A stretch of DNA of 64,000 nucleotides from Nocardioides exalbidus (GCF_900105585.1 NZ_FNRT01000002.1:2604001-2668000); one strand, 5' to 3'. Positions 1-8,885 are shown, counted from the first letter of the stretch. The notes: generated from the sequence alone by a model not told the origin. Program-made: numbers and translations.

Positions 1-506
1 TCGGCCGCACCAACGTCCCGAACGTCTACGCCATCGGCGACTGCACCGGCAAGCTGATGCTCGCCCACGTGGCCGAGGCGATGGGCATCGTCGTGGCGGA
101 GACCATCAACGGCGCCGAGACCATGCCGGTCGAGTACGACTTCGTCCCGCGCGCGACCTACTGCATGCCGCAGATCGCGTCCTTCGGCTACAGCGAGCCG
201 CAGGCCAAGGAGCGCGGCTACGACGTCAAGACCGCGACGTTCCCCTTCACCGCCAACGGCAAGGCCATGGGCCTGGGCGAGGCGGTCGGCTTCGTGAAGG
301 TCGTCGCCGACGCCGAGCACAACGAGATCATCGGCGCCCACATGATCGGCCCCGACGTGACCGAGCTGCTGCCCGTGCTGACGCTGGCACAGAAGTGGGA
401 CCTCACCGCCGACGAGGTGGGCCGCAACGTCTTCGCCCACCCGACGCTCGGTGAGGCGGTCAAGGAGGCCATCCACGGCATCGCCGGCCACATGATCAAC
501 CTCTGA
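1..506 (+). CDS. lpdA: Dihydrolipoyl dehydrogenase, C-terminal part (5' end outside window)
   Basis: This is the E3 flavoprotein that reoxidises dihydrolipoamide in 2-oxoacid dehydrogenase complexes, using NAD+. Only the last ~168 residues are present; the open frame enters from before base 1. The FAD-binding 'YAIGDC' segment is encoded at about 30-45. It is followed by the dimerisation domain with the His-Glu catalytic dyad motif 'AHPTLGE' near the C-terminus, which marks a true lipoamide dehydrogenase. The TGA stop overlaps the ATG of the next gene by one base, so the two flavoproteins are probably cotranscribed. The symbol is uncertain because actinobacteria use lpd, lpdA or lpdC for such genes. 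Confidence 0.9.
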   Translation, partial: GRTNVPNVYAIGDCTGKLMLAHVAEAMGIVVAETINGAETMPVEYDFVPRATYCMPQIASFGYSEPQAKERGYDVKTATFPFTANGKAMGLGEAVGFVKVVADAEHNEIIGAHMIGPDVTELLPVLTLAQKWDLTADEVGRNVFAHPTLGEAVKEAIHGIAGHMINL

Positions 507-1897
507 TGACCGACCGCATCGTCATCGTCGGCGGCGGCCCGGGCGGCTACGAGGCCGCCCACGTCGCCGCCCAGCTGGGCGCCGACGTCACCGTCGTCGA
601 CACCGACGGTGTGGGCGGCTCCGCGGTCCTCACCGACTGCGTGCCGAGCAAGACCCTCATCGCCACCTCCGAGCTGATGACCGACATGGCCGCGGCGCAG
701 GAGCTCGGGGTCAACTTCCGCGACCACGAGGGTGATGCGGCCACCTCGATCGTGGTGGACCTCGCCCGGGTCAACGCCCGGGTCAAGCAGCTCGCGGCCG
801 ACCAGTCGACCGACATCGCCTCGGGCCTCGCGCGCGACGACGTACGCGTCGTCACCGGTCGCGGCCGCCTCGGGCCCGGCCTCACGGTCGTCGTCGACAC
901 CGACGGCGGCGAGGAGACCATCCAGGCCGACGCGATCCTGCTGGCGACCGGCGCCTCGCCGCGCACGCTGCCGAGCGCCCAGCCCGACGGCGAGCGCATC
1001 CTCACCTGGGAGCAGGTCTACGACCTGACCGAGGTGCCGGAGAAGCTCATCGTGGTCGGCTCGGGCGTCACGGGCGCGGAGTTCGCCAGTGCCTACCTCT
1101 CGCTCGGCATCGACGTCACGCTCGTCAGCAGCCGCGACCGGGTGCTGCCCGGCGAGGACGCCGACGCCGCTGCCGTCCTCGAGGAGGTGCTGACCCGGCG
1201 GGGGATGAACCTCCTCGGGAAGTCGCGCATGCAGTCGGTCACCCGCGAGGGCGACGAGGTCACCGTGACGCTGACCGACGGCCGCACGGTCACCGGCAGC
1301 CACTGCATCCTCGCGCTCGGCTCGGTCCCGAACACCGCCGGCCTCGGCCTCGAGGAGGCGGGGGTGTTCACCGACGAGGGTGGCTTCATCAAGGTCGACC
1401 GGGTCTCGCGCACGTCCGCACGGGGCATCTACGCGGCCGGTGACTGCACGGGCGTGCTGATGCTGGCCTCGGTCGCTGCGATGCAGGGTCGCATCGCGAT
1501 GTGGCACTACCTCGGTGACGCGGTCGCGCCGCTCGATCTCAAGAAGGTCGCCTCCAACGTCTTCACCTCGCCCGAGATCGCCACGGTCGGCTGGTCGCAG
1601 CAGGCCGTCGACTCCGGCGAGATGGCGGCCGAGGTCGTCACCCTGCCGCTCGCCGGCAACGCACGCGCCAAGATGCAGGGCGTGCGTGACGGCTTCGTGA
1701 AGCTCTTCTGCCGCCCCGGCACCGGCATCGTCGTCGGCGGCGTGGTCGTCGGCCCGCGCGCGTCCGAGCTAATCCACCCGGTCTCGATCGCGGTCGCGGA
1801 GTCGCTCACGGCCGACCAGCTCGCCCACGCCTTCACGGTCTACCCCTCGATGAGCGGGTCGATCGCCGAGGCGGCCCGCCGCCTGCACCGCGTCTGA
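506..1897 (+). CDS. NAD(P)H-quinone dehydrogenase, LpdA-type flavoprotein disulfide reductase homologue
   Basis: A 463-residue two-dinucleotide-binding flavoprotein. It has an FAD Rossmann motif 'GGGPGG' at residues 9-14, an NAD(P) motif 'GSGVTGAE' near 185 and 'YAAGDC' near 310. Where lipoamide dehydrogenases have a CxxxxC redox pair, only one cysteine remains ('TDCVPSK', C45). The C-terminal His-Glu dyad is replaced by 'TVYPSMSGS'. Both changes are known from mycobacterial LpdA (Rv3303c), a quinone reductase rather than a lipoamide dehydrogenase. Quinone reduction is therefore inferred from the family. It is translationally coupled to the lpd gene just upstream, and its 3' end overlaps the convergent nei-like gene by 65 bp. 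Confidence 0.87.
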   Translation: MTDRIVIVGGGPGGYEAAHVAAQLGADVTVVDTDGVGGSAVLTDCVPSKTLIATSELMTDMAAAQELGVNFRDHEGDAATSIVVDLARVNARVKQLAADQSTDIASGLARDDVRVVTGRGRLGPGLTVVVDTDGGEETIQADAILLATGASPRTLPSAQPDGERILTWEQVYDLTEVPEKLIVVGSGVTGAEFASAYLSLGIDVTLVSSRDRVLPGEDADAAAVLEEVLTRRGMNLLGKSRMQSVTREGDEVTVTLTDGRTVTGSHCILALGSVPNTAGLGLEEAGVFTDEGGFIKVDRVSRTSARGIYAAGDCTGVLMLASVAAMQGRIAMWHYLGDAVAPLDLKKVASNVFTSPEIATVGWSQQAVDSGEMAAEVVTLPLAGNARAKMQGVRDGFVKLFCRPGTGIVVGGVVVGPRASELIHPVSIAVAESLTADQLAHAFTVYPSMSGSIAEAARRLHRV

Positions 1898-2723
1898 CCC
1901 GCGCGTCGGGGCCGGGACCGGGCTGGCAGGCCGCGCACCACCACGTCCACCGGTTGGCAGCGTCGCCGGGGATCTCCTCGACCGTGCTGACCGGTCCGCC
2001 GCAGCGGCGGCACCCCTGGCGCTGGCGACCGACGACCCAGTGGTCGTCGCCCTTCGCGGACGACCCGGTCGTCACCTGGTAGGCGCCGTCGACCGTCGCC
2101 GAGTGGCGCAGCATCCCGGCCGCGCGCGCGACGAGGCGATCGACGTCGACGTCGCCGACGGGTGTCCAGGGGCTCACGCCGGTGAGGAAGGCGAGCTCGT
2201 TGGCCCAGAGGTTGCCCAGGCCCGCCATCGACCGCTGGTCGAGCAGGGCGCTCACCAGCGGCCTGGCCGGGTCGGCGCCGAGCCGACGGGACGCCTCGTC
2301 GGCGTCCCAGTCCGCGCGCAGCGGGTCGGGACCGAGGTGGCCGACCAGGTCGTGCTCGCGGTCGGTGGCGACCAGGTCGAGGTCGTGCAGCCGGATGCCG
2401 TGCACGGTGCGCCGGTCCTCGAGGGCGAGCACCAGACGCACGTGCGGCTGGACCCTGCCCGGGAGCCGCTTGCCCGGCGCGAGCGTCGACCACGACCCGT
2501 CCATCTTCAGGTGGCTGTGGAGCGTGGCCGCCGGTGAGGAGTCCGTGGCGGAGAAGCGGGTGAGCAGGTGCTTGCCGTGCGTGTCGTGACCCAGCACCGT
2601 GCGCCCGCCGAGGTCACGGGTCGCCAGGCGGGGCACCCGGAAGTCGGAGCGCGCCACGACCTGTCCGGCGAGCTGGCGGTCCAGCCGGCGGGCGAGCTTC
2701 CAGACGCTGTCTCCCTCGGGCAC
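1833..2723 (-). CDS. Fpg/Nei family DNA glycosylase (Nei2-like)
   Basis: Bifunctional base-excision DNA glycosylase/AP lyase of about 296 residues. The GTG start gives 'VPEGDSVW', which places the catalytic Pro-Glu pair directly after the initiator, as the mechanism requires; longer in-frame extensions would abolish it. Further signatures are the beta-hairpin lysine in 'HLKMDGSW', the H2TH segment 'GLGNLWANE' and a C-terminal zinc finger with CxxC pairs ('CRRC' and 'CAAC'). The 'PEGD' N-terminus fits actinobacterial Nei endonucleases better than Fpg/MutM. The last ~25 residues run past the zinc finger into sequence antisense to the neighbouring flavoprotein gene, so the tail may contribute little. 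Confidence 0.88.
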   Translation of the reverse strand: MPEGDSVWKLARRLDRQLAGQVVARSDFRVPRLATRDLGGRTVLGHDTHGKHLLTRFSATDSSPAATLHSHLKMDGSWSTLAPGKRLPGRVQPHVRLVLALEDRRTVHGIRLHDLDLVATDREHDLVGHLGPDPLRADWDADEASRRLGADPARPLVSALLDQRSMAGLGNLWANELAFLTGVSPWTPVGDVDVDRLVARAAGMLRHSATVDGAYQVTTGSSAKGDDHWVVGRQRQGCRRCGGPVSTVEEIPGDAANRWTWWCAACQPGPGPDARVRRGAGGGPPRRSTRSSRGRP

Positions 2724-2754
2724 CCGACCAGTGTCACAGGCGGGTACGACAGCC

Positions 2755-3495
2755 TCAGTGCGGCGAGGCGACCAGGTCGGCGACGCTCGCCCACGTGCGG
2801 TCCGCGTCCTGGAGCCAGAAGTCGTGCCCGACGCCGGGCAGGCGGCGTACGTCCCAGCCGAGGGCAGCGAGCCGGTCCGCCAGCTCGTCGGGGAGGACGG
2901 CGGGGGAGTCGTCGGACAGCACGAGCGTCGACGGCACGGCGGGTGTGGCCACCGCGACCGGGTGGTGGGCGATCTCGCGGAACACCCCGACCGCCATGGC
3001 CTTGTCGAACCGCGCGGTCGCTGCCTTCCGGAGCGCGACGTCCGCGGGGGACATCGCCGGACGGCCACGGCTGCGCAGCTTCTGCACGAGCGCTGCGCCG
3101 ACGACGCTCACCGGGGACGTGGCCCAGAAGAGCCGGCCCGCGAGGCCTGAGGTCGGCAGGCCGAGCCGGAACCCGGGGTCGAGGTAGACCGCGTGCGCGG
3201 GGGCCAGTCGGGCGACGGCTCGCTCGAGGACGGTGCCGCCGAGGGAGTGGCCCACGACGACGTCGAGCCCGGTCGGCAGCGTCTCGACGAGGTCGTCGGC
3301 GAAGGCCCGGACGGAGTAGTCGACCGACCGACCGCTCGCGCCGTGGCCGCGCAGGTCGACGGCCGTGACGGTGGTGCCGCCGGCGTCGACGAGGCGCTCG
3401 GTGAGCCCGCGCCAGAGCGCGCCGCCGGCGCCCAGGCCGTGGACGAGCACGACCTGCCGCGGACCGGTGCCGTGCTGCTGGGTCGCGAGCCTCAT
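2755..3495 (-). CDS. Alpha/beta hydrolase
   Basis: A 246-residue alpha/beta-hydrolase fold protein of unknown substrate. It shows the oxyanion segment 'LVHGLGAGG' near residue 18, the nucleophile elbow 'GHSLGG' (Ser84) and a C-terminal catalytic His in 'GVGHDFW'. The ATG overlaps the stop of the upstream hydrolase gene (ATGA), so the two are probably translated together. The cap region between the nucleophile and the acid (roughly residues 100-190) is basic and alanine-rich. The fold does not distinguish esterase from lipase or thioesterase. Confidence 0.85.
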   Translation of the reverse strand: MRLATQQHGTGPRQVVLVHGLGAGGALWRGLTERLVDAGGTTVTAVDLRGHGASGRSVDYSVRAFADDLVETLPTGLDVVVGHSLGGTVLERAVARLAPAHAVYLDPGFRLGLPTSGLAGRLFWATSPVSVVGAALVQKLRSRGRPAMSPADVALRKAATARFDKAMAVGVFREIAHHPVAVATPAVPSTLVLSDDSPAVLPDELADRLAALGWDVRRLPGVGHDFWLQDADRTWASVADLVASPH

Positions 3496-4307
3496 CGGGG
3501 TGCGACCTCGCCGAGGAACTCCAGCAGCACCTCGTTGAACCGGTCGGGCTGGTCGATGCTGACCGCGTGCCCGGCGTCCTCGATGACGAGCGCGCGGCCG
3601 TGGGCCGTCCCGGCCACGGCGGCCTCCGCGTGCTCGCACGACCAGACCTGGCTCTCGCGGCCCGCGACCATCAGCAGCGGGAGGGGGAAGCGTCGTACGA
3701 CGTCGCGCCAGTCCGCCAGCGCGTGGTCGCGCAGCAGCGGCAGCGTCTCGGGTGCGGTGCTGTCGCGGAAGGAGGGGAACCCGCCGAGGCGCTCGGCCAG
3801 CCGCGCCACGGCCGGGCCGGACCTGTCCACGGTGCGGCCGCCGTCGAGCTGGGGGACGCCGTGGTCGAAGAAGGTGGCGGCGTTGCCGGGCTCGTAGCCG
3901 TAGAAGCCGTGGGGCCAGGTGTCGTCGTTGAGCATCTTCGGGGTCTGGTCGACGACCACCACACCGGACAGGCGAGCGGGGCCGAACTGGTCGACGTAGG
4001 CCCAGAGGGTGTTGCCGCCCATCGACGCCCCCACGAGCGCCACGTCGCTCAGGTCGAGGTGCTCCAGGAGCTCGCCGAGGTCGCGCCCGTGGCGGGCCAT
4101 CCGCTGGCCGTGCGAGGGGGTCTCGGACTCGCCGTGCGCCCGGCGGTCGAACGTCACGACCCGGTGGCCGGCGGCGAGGAGCGCGTCGACGGTGAGGATC
4201 CACGCGGTCGCGGGTGCGGTGAACCCGTGGACGAGCACCACGGCGGGCCCGCTGCCCTCGTCGGTGTAGGCCAGCGCCACGTCGTCGGTCGTGCGGAAGG
4301 TCGGCAT
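3492..4307 (-). CDS. Alpha/beta hydrolase, haloperoxidase/epoxide-hydrolase-like
   Basis: A 271-residue alpha/beta hydrolase with 'LVHGFTAP' near residue 25, nucleophile motif 'GASMGG' (Ser95) and terminal His in 'EDAGHAVSI'. The ATG at 4307 is preferred because a TACGGT hexamer lies 6 nt upstream, an arrangement typical of leaderless actinobacterial mRNAs, and because the protein then begins at the first beta strand. It overlaps the downstream hydrolase gene by 4 bp. Two unlike hydrolases in one transcript suggest sequential ester or lactone cleavage; that is inference only. Confidence 0.86.
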   Translation of the reverse strand: MPTFRTTDDVALAYTDEGSGPAVVLVHGFTAPATAWILTVDALLAAGHRVVTFDRRAHGESETPSHGQRMARHGRDLGELLEHLDLSDVALVGASMGGNTLWAYVDQFGPARLSGVVVVDQTPKMLNDDTWPHGFYGYEPGNAATFFDHGVPQLDGGRTVDRSGPAVARLAERLGGFPSFRDSTAPETLPLLRDHALADWRDVVRRFPLPLLMVAGRESQVWSCEHAEAAVAGTAHGRALVIEDAGHAVSIDQPDRFNEVLLEFLGEVAPR

Positions 4308-4313
4308 GACCCG

Positions 4314-4319
4314 ACCGTA
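4314..4319 (-). promoter_or_regulatory. -10 element TACGGT, likely leaderless promoter of the hydrolase pair
   Basis: TACGGT on the minus strand ends 6 nt before the ATG at 4307. This spacing would put the transcription start at or next to the start codon. No convincing -35 hexamer is visible. Confidence 0.5.
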
Positions 4320-4370
4320 GCCGCGCACGCGGGCCCCCGGGGATGGAGACCTCGCCCGTCACGGGCGACG

Positions 4371-6062
4371 TCAGGTGGAGGGGGTGTCCATGAGTCGGTG
4401 CAGCCGGAGCGCGACCTGCAGCTCCAGCGCCCGGCCCGGGTCCTTCCAGCCGGGGCCGAGGAGCGCGGTGACCCGGTCCAGCCGCTGGTAGAGCGTGTTG
4501 GCGTGGATGTGGAGCGCCTCGCAGGTGCGCGCGTGGTGGCGGGCCTGCTCGAGGTAGGTCTCCAGGGTCAGCGTCAGGTCACGCTGCCGCTCGCGGTCGT
4601 GGTCGAGGAGCGGGCCCACGGTCGTGCGGACGAAGGCCGCGATCTCGCCGCGACCGGACCGGCTGAACAGCGAGCGGTAGAGCCCGAGGTCGTCGCTGAC
4701 GGCGCACGCGCCCGCGCGGTCGAGGGCGAGCAGCAGGGCCGCCGTCTGCCGGGCCTCCTCGTGGGCCGTACGCACTCCTGCCGGCCCACCCGGCCCCGAG
4801 GCCAGCCCGGTCGTGGGGGTCGCGCCGTCCGCGCCGGAGAGCCGGGCCACGACGTCGCGCACGTCGTCGACGCCGGCCGGCAGCAGCACGACGACCTGGC
4901 CGGCGTGGGCGGCCGACCACCCGCGCACGTCGGCAGCGAGCCGGGCCGCGAACGCGGTCGCGGCGGCGCTGCCGACCGGCTCGGGGTCGACGACCGCGAC
5001 GGTCGCCACGGAGCGGAGGTCGATGCCGATCGCGCGCGCCCGCCGGAGCAGGCTGGCCTCGTCGGCCTCGGAGGAGAGCAGCGCGTGGACGAACTCGCCG
5101 CGCGTGCGGAGCTCGGCCTCGGTGACGGAGCGCTCGGAGGCGAGCAGGACGGCGACCGTCGTGGCGCCGATGCGCAGGAGCCGGTGCGACTCCTCGTCGT
5201 CGGTCGCCAGGGAGGCGACGAGGTCGCCGGCGTGGCCGCTCGGCAGGTTGACCGGCACGACGGGGCCGCCGTCGGGCGAGCGCTCGCCGGCGAGTGTCCG
5301 GCCCTCGTGGTCCCGGACCTCGACGACGATCCCGGCCGAGCGTTCCAGCGCTGCGACCACCGCGGGCAGGCCGCCGCCCTGGATCACGACCTCGTTGAGC
5401 ACGTCGCGCAGGTCGCTGGCGCGCTGCCTGCCCGCGTTCGCCTCGCGAAGCGCTGCGTTGGCCGTGCGCAGGTCGGCGGCGGCCGTCCGCTCGCGGTCGA
5501 AGAGGTCGGCCGTGCGCAGCGCCAGCGCCGCGTGGGCGGCCAGGCCCGCGAGCAGCTCGACGTCGTGGTCGACGAACACGCGCGGTCGCCGGTCGGCGGC
5601 CAGCAGCACGCCCAGGATCTCCTCACCCACGACGAGCGGGACGCCGAGGATCCCGCCCAGCTGCTCGCTCTGCGCCGCCGACTCGGTCCCGGGTGTGCGG
5701 GGGAAGCGGTCGTCGGCGAGGTAGCTGTCGCTCCACATCGGCCGGCCGGTCGCGAGCACCTGGCCACCGAGGCCCTGCCCCGATCGCAGCTCGATGCCGC
5801 GCATCGCGGACCCCATGGCGCCGTCGACGACCTCGATCCGGAGCACGTCGGTGCGCAGCAGCATGATGTAGGCGACGTCGACGACGAGCAGCCTCCGCGC
5901 CTGGCGCGCCACCTCGTCCAGCACGTCGCGGGTGTCGTGCAGGGCCGCGAGCCGCCGGGCGAGGTCGTTGAGGACGGCGAGCTCGTCGGCGCGGCGACGC
6001 AGGTCCGCGACGTCGTACGCCGTCTCCTCGCCCGTCGCGCCCATCGCCCCATCCTCGCCCAT
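4371..6062 (-). CDS. GAF domain / PucR-type helix-turn-helix transcriptional regulator
   Basis: A 563-residue one-component regulator. The N-terminal third (about residues 25-190) is a GAF-type ligand sensor containing 'LGVPLVVGEEILGVLL'. The middle is a variable region. The last ~60 residues match the PucR/CdaR C-terminal HTH ('HANTLYQRLDRV' followed by 'LALRLHRL'-like helices; here 'ELQVALRLH'). Proteins of this type activate catabolic genes in response to small acids, purines or sugar acids. It lies directly downstream of an MFS carrier and an FAD-linked hydroxyacid oxidase in the same orientation and is the obvious candidate to control them. An internal ATG at 6044 is an alternative start. 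Confidence 0.86.
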   Translation of the reverse strand: MGEDGAMGATGEETAYDVADLRRRADELAVLNDLARRLAALHDTRDVLDEVARQARRLLVVDVAYIMLLRTDVLRIEVVDGAMGSAMRGIELRSGQGLGGQVLATGRPMWSDSYLADDRFPRTPGTESAAQSEQLGGILGVPLVVGEEILGVLLAADRRPRVFVDHDVELLAGLAAHAALALRTADLFDRERTAAADLRTANAALREANAGRQRASDLRDVLNEVVIQGGGLPAVVAALERSAGIVVEVRDHEGRTLAGERSPDGGPVVPVNLPSGHAGDLVASLATDDEESHRLLRIGATTVAVLLASERSVTEAELRTRGEFVHALLSSEADEASLLRRARAIGIDLRSVATVAVVDPEPVGSAAATAFAARLAADVRGWSAAHAGQVVVLLPAGVDDVRDVVARLSGADGATPTTGLASGPGGPAGVRTAHEEARQTAALLLALDRAGACAVSDDLGLYRSLFSRSGRGEIAAFVRTTVGPLLDHDRERQRDLTLTLETYLEQARHHARTCEALHIHANTLYQRLDRVTALLGPGWKDPGRALELQVALRLHRLMDTPST

Positions 6063-6077
6063 GGCGTCAGGATCAGG

Positions 6078-6101
6078 GCTGGGACCAGTGCTGGGACCAG
6101 T
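6078..6101. repeat. Two tandem 12-bp repeats GCTGGGACCAGT
   Basis: Two perfect head-to-tail copies of GCTGGGACCAGT fill most of the 41-bp gap between the oxidase stop and the regulator start. Each copy contains the small palindrome CTGG-GA-CCAG. They could bind the regulator or be a simple duplication; the sequence does not decide. Confidence 0.6.
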
Positions 6102-6103
6102 GC

Positions 6104-7516
6104 TCAGGTGACGACCTTGCCCGGGTTGAGCACGCCGTGGGGGTCGAGGGCCCGCCTGATCGCGCGGTGCATCTCGACGACGGCGAGCGGCAGCTCGGCG
6201 GCCAGGCCGGCCCGCTTCAGCAGGCCGACGCCGTGCTCACCGGTGACCGTGCCTCCGCAGGCGAGCGCCTCGACGATGATGTCGTCGAAGGCGTGCTGGG
6301 CCCGCACGCGCGCCTCGTCGTCGCCGGCCGGCGTGATGATCAGCGGGTGGAGGTTGCCGTCACCGGCGTGCGCGATGTTGGCGATCAGGACGTCGTGGCG
6401 CCGGGCGATCTCCTGCACGGCGGCGAGCATCGCCGCGACGCGGCCGACCGGGACGCACACGTCCTCGGTGAGCACCGGCCCGAGCCGCTCGAGCGCGGGG
6501 TAGGCCAGGCGGCGGGCGGCGAACATCGCGTCGGCCTCCGACTCGTCCTCCGAGCGCGCGGCGAACGTCGCGCCGGCGCCCTCGAAGGCGGCCAGGACCG
6601 CTTCGGCCTCGGCCACGCCGGCGGCTCCCGGGCCGTCGAGGCGGGCGAGCAGGATCGCCTCGCAGTCGGCCTCGATGCCGAGGTCCTTCCAGTCGTTGAC
6701 GGCCGTGAGGCAGTGCCGGTCGAGCAGCTCGAGCGCCGAGGGGACGGTGCCGGCACGCGCCACCGCGGCCACCGCCTCGCCCGCGGCGACCAGGGAGTCG
6801 AAGAAGCCGACGACGGTCTGCTCGGCCGGCCGCGCGGGACGCAGGCGCACCGTGATCTCGGTGACCAGCCCGAGGGTCCCCTCGGAGCCGACCAGCAGCG
6901 AGACCAGGTCGTAGCCGGCGACGCCCTTGGCCGTCTCACGTCCGACGCGCACGAGCTCACCGGTGCCGGTGACGACCTCGAGGGCGAGGACGTAGTCGCC
7001 GGTGACGCCGTACTTCACGCAGCAGACGCCGCCGGCGTTGGTCGCGACGTTGCCGCCGATGGTCGACCAGGGCGAGCTGGCCGGGTCCGGGGGATACCAC
7101 AGGCCGTGCTCGGCGACGGCAGCGCGGAGGTCGTCGTTGACGACCCCGGGCTGGACGACGGCCAGCCGCTCGACCGGATCGATCCGCGTCACGGCCGCCA
7201 TCCGCTCGAAGCTGACGACGATCCCGCCACTGACGGAGTTGGCGCCGCCGGACAGCCCTGTCCCGGCGCCGCGGGGGACGACGGGGACCTCGTGCGCCAC
7301 GCACCAGCGGACGATGGTGCGCACCTGCTCGGAGGTCGCCGGCCGGGCGACGGCCAGCGGGAGCGCCCAGGGTGCCCACTCGGCCTCGTCGTGGCTGTAG
7401 CGGGCGGTGGAGGCCGGGTCGGTGAGCAGCGTGCCCGCGGGGAGCTGGTCGACGAGCGAGGCAAGGTCCACGCGCCCAGTCTCCGCACCGTGCGCAACCG
7501 GTGTCGTCAGGGTCAT
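6104..7516 (-). CDS. FAD-linked oxidase, GlcD/D-lactate dehydrogenase family
   Basis: A 470-residue two-domain flavoprotein. The N-terminal FAD-binding PCMH domain carries 'PRGAGTGLSGGA' (about residue 85) and 'GGNVATNAGG' (about 145). The C-terminal cap domain carries 'HAGDGNLHP' and 'EHGVGLLKR' and ends in 'DPHGVLNPGKV'. This architecture is shared by glycolate oxidase GlcD, D-lactate dehydrogenase and D-2-hydroxyglutarate dehydrogenase. No GlcE/GlcF partners are present, which favours a stand-alone D-lactate or D-2-hydroxyacid dehydrogenase. Its ATG overlaps the stop of the MFS gene (ATGA), so carrier and oxidase are coupled. Confidence 0.88.
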   Translation of the reverse strand: MTLTTPVAHGAETGRVDLASLVDQLPAGTLLTDPASTARYSHDEAEWAPWALPLAVARPATSEQVRTIVRWCVAHEVPVVPRGAGTGLSGGANSVSGGIVVSFERMAAVTRIDPVERLAVVQPGVVNDDLRAAVAEHGLWYPPDPASSPWSTIGGNVATNAGGVCCVKYGVTGDYVLALEVVTGTGELVRVGRETAKGVAGYDLVSLLVGSEGTLGLVTEITVRLRPARPAEQTVVGFFDSLVAAGEAVAAVARAGTVPSALELLDRHCLTAVNDWKDLGIEADCEAILLARLDGPGAAGVAEAEAVLAAFEGAGATFAARSEDESEADAMFAARRLAYPALERLGPVLTEDVCVPVGRVAAMLAAVQEIARRHDVLIANIAHAGDGNLHPLIITPAGDDEARVRAQHAFDDIIVEALACGGTVTGEHGVGLLKRAGLAAELPLAVVEMHRAIRRALDPHGVLNPGKVVT

Positions 7517-8796
7517 CGCACGGCCTTGATCGGGCGGACCAGGGCCGCACCGAGCATCACGAAGACGATGCCGGAGACGAACACCGCCGGGTAGCCGCCG
7601 GTGATCGTGACGAGCGCCGCGGCGATCGACGGGCTCATCGCCTGGGGGAGCGTGGTCGCCAGGCCGAGGATGGCCAGGTCGCGACCGGCGCTGCTCTCGC
7701 CCTGGAGGCGTGCGGGGAGCACCTCGGTCATCAGCGCCAGGTCGATGGAGATGTAGACCCCGAAGCCGAGGCCGAGCAGGAAGGCGTACGCCAGCACGCC
7801 CGTCGTGGTGGGTACGAGGAGCGGGATGGCCAGCGCGAGCGACATGACGACCGACGACCAGACGATGAAGGGCTTGCGGCGCCCGACCTTGTCCGACAGC
7901 CAGCCGCTGCCCAGCGCGGACAGCAGCACGCCGACGAGCAGCACGACGCCCATCGTGGCGGCGAACGAGTTCGACTCGGCGTCGCTGAGCCCGATGTAGT
8001 CGCGCAGGATGTAGAGGCCGTAGGTCTGCGAGCCGTAGAAGCCGATCACCATCAGGAAGCGCGAGGCGAAGGCCCAGGCGAAGTCGGGGTGCTGGCGCGG
8101 GCTGATCCAGAAGCCGCGCAGGAAGTCCTTCGCCGACGTGCGCTGGCGGGGGAGGTCGGCGCTCGAGGGGTCGCGGTTGACGACGACGAAGAGCCCGACG
8201 ACGGCGAGCATCAGCAGCGCCAGGACGGCGTAGGGCAGGAGGCCCCGGGTCGCGGTGCCGCCGGCGACGATGACGCCGACGGCGTTGCCGATGGTGATGC
8301 CCACGCCGATCATCGCCGACACCCCGCCGCGCCGGGTCGGGGGATAGCGGTCCGGGACGAGGGCGGTCGCGGCGGCCTGCAGGGCGTTCACGCCGACCTG
8401 CACGACCAGCCACACCAGGGCCACGGTGAGCACCGACCCGGCGAGCGGCAGGCCGAGGAGGAAGCCGCTGGTCAGCAGGGCGCCGCCGACCATCCAGGGC
8501 GTGCGTCGGCCGAAGCGCGAGCGGGTCGCGTCCGACAGGGCGCCGGCGACCGGCTGGGCGAAGATGTTGGCGACGAAGGCGACCGTGGTGACGAAGGCGA
8601 GGTTGCCGACCTTCGACGCCTCGTCGAGACCCGAGACGATGTTGGGCAGCAGGATGCCGTTGCCGCCGGAGTTCACCGCGAGGATCGCGACGTAGACCAT
8701 CAGCAGGCCGAAGGACATCCGGCGCAGGCGGGGCTCGGGCGCCGCGGCGCCTGCCTCGGCCGTCGAGGCGGGGGTGGGGATCTCGGTCAGCGCCAT
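7513..8796 (-). CDS. MFS transporter
   Basis: A 427-residue integral membrane carrier with about 12 hydrophobic segments. It has the cytoplasmic loop motif 'GALSDATRSRFGRRTPW' between helices 2 and 3, typical of the sugar/cation symporter-like MFS branch. The N-terminal ~25 residues are hydrophilic and alanine/proline rich. It is first in an operon with the FAD-linked oxidase, so it probably imports the hydroxyacid or a precursor. The substrate itself cannot be read from the sequence. Confidence 0.86.
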   Translation of the reverse strand: MALTEIPTPASTAEAGAAAPEPRLRRMSFGLLMVYVAILAVNSGGNGILLPNIVSGLDEASKVGNLAFVTTVAFVANIFAQPVAGALSDATRSRFGRRTPWMVGGALLTSGFLLGLPLAGSVLTVALVWLVVQVGVNALQAAATALVPDRYPPTRRGGVSAMIGVGITIGNAVGVIVAGGTATRGLLPYAVLALLMLAVVGLFVVVNRDPSSADLPRQRTSAKDFLRGFWISPRQHPDFAWAFASRFLMVIGFYGSQTYGLYILRDYIGLSDAESNSFAATMGVVLLVGVLLSALGSGWLSDKVGRRKPFIVWSSVVMSLALAIPLLVPTTTGVLAYAFLLGLGFGVYISIDLALMTEVLPARLQGESSAGRDLAILGLATTLPQAMSPSIAAALVTITGGYPAVFVSGIVFVMLGAALVRPIKAVR

Positions 8797-8842
8797 GGTG
8801 TGCTCCTGGCTCCGGGGCGGCTGGTCGCCGCCGGTGCCGGGG

Positions 8843-8848
8843 ACGCTA
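8843..8848 (-). promoter_or_regulatory. Candidate -10 element (TAGCGT) of the MFS/oxidase operon
   Basis: TAGCGT on the minus strand lies about 47 bp upstream of the MFS start. It is downstream of the palindrome at 8873-8885, at a distance suited to an activator. Confidence 0.4.
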
Positions 8849-8872
8849 CGGACGACGCCGGGCGTCGGCGAT

Positions 8873-8885
8873 GGAGAAGTTCTCC
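8873..8885. promoter_or_regulatory. Palindrome GGAGAAGTTCTCC, candidate operator
   Basis: A perfect 6-1-6 inverted repeat in the 122-bp gap upstream of the MFS/oxidase operon, about 30 bp upstream of a TAGCGT hexamer. It is a plausible binding site for the GAF/PucR-type regulator encoded at the end of the operon. The assignment is inference. Confidence 0.45.

Noticed and set aside
3567-6503. A 978-codon plus-strand open frame over the hydrolase/PucR region
   Set aside because: It crosses three well-supported minus-strand genes and its translation has the low-complexity composition of a GC-frame shadow.
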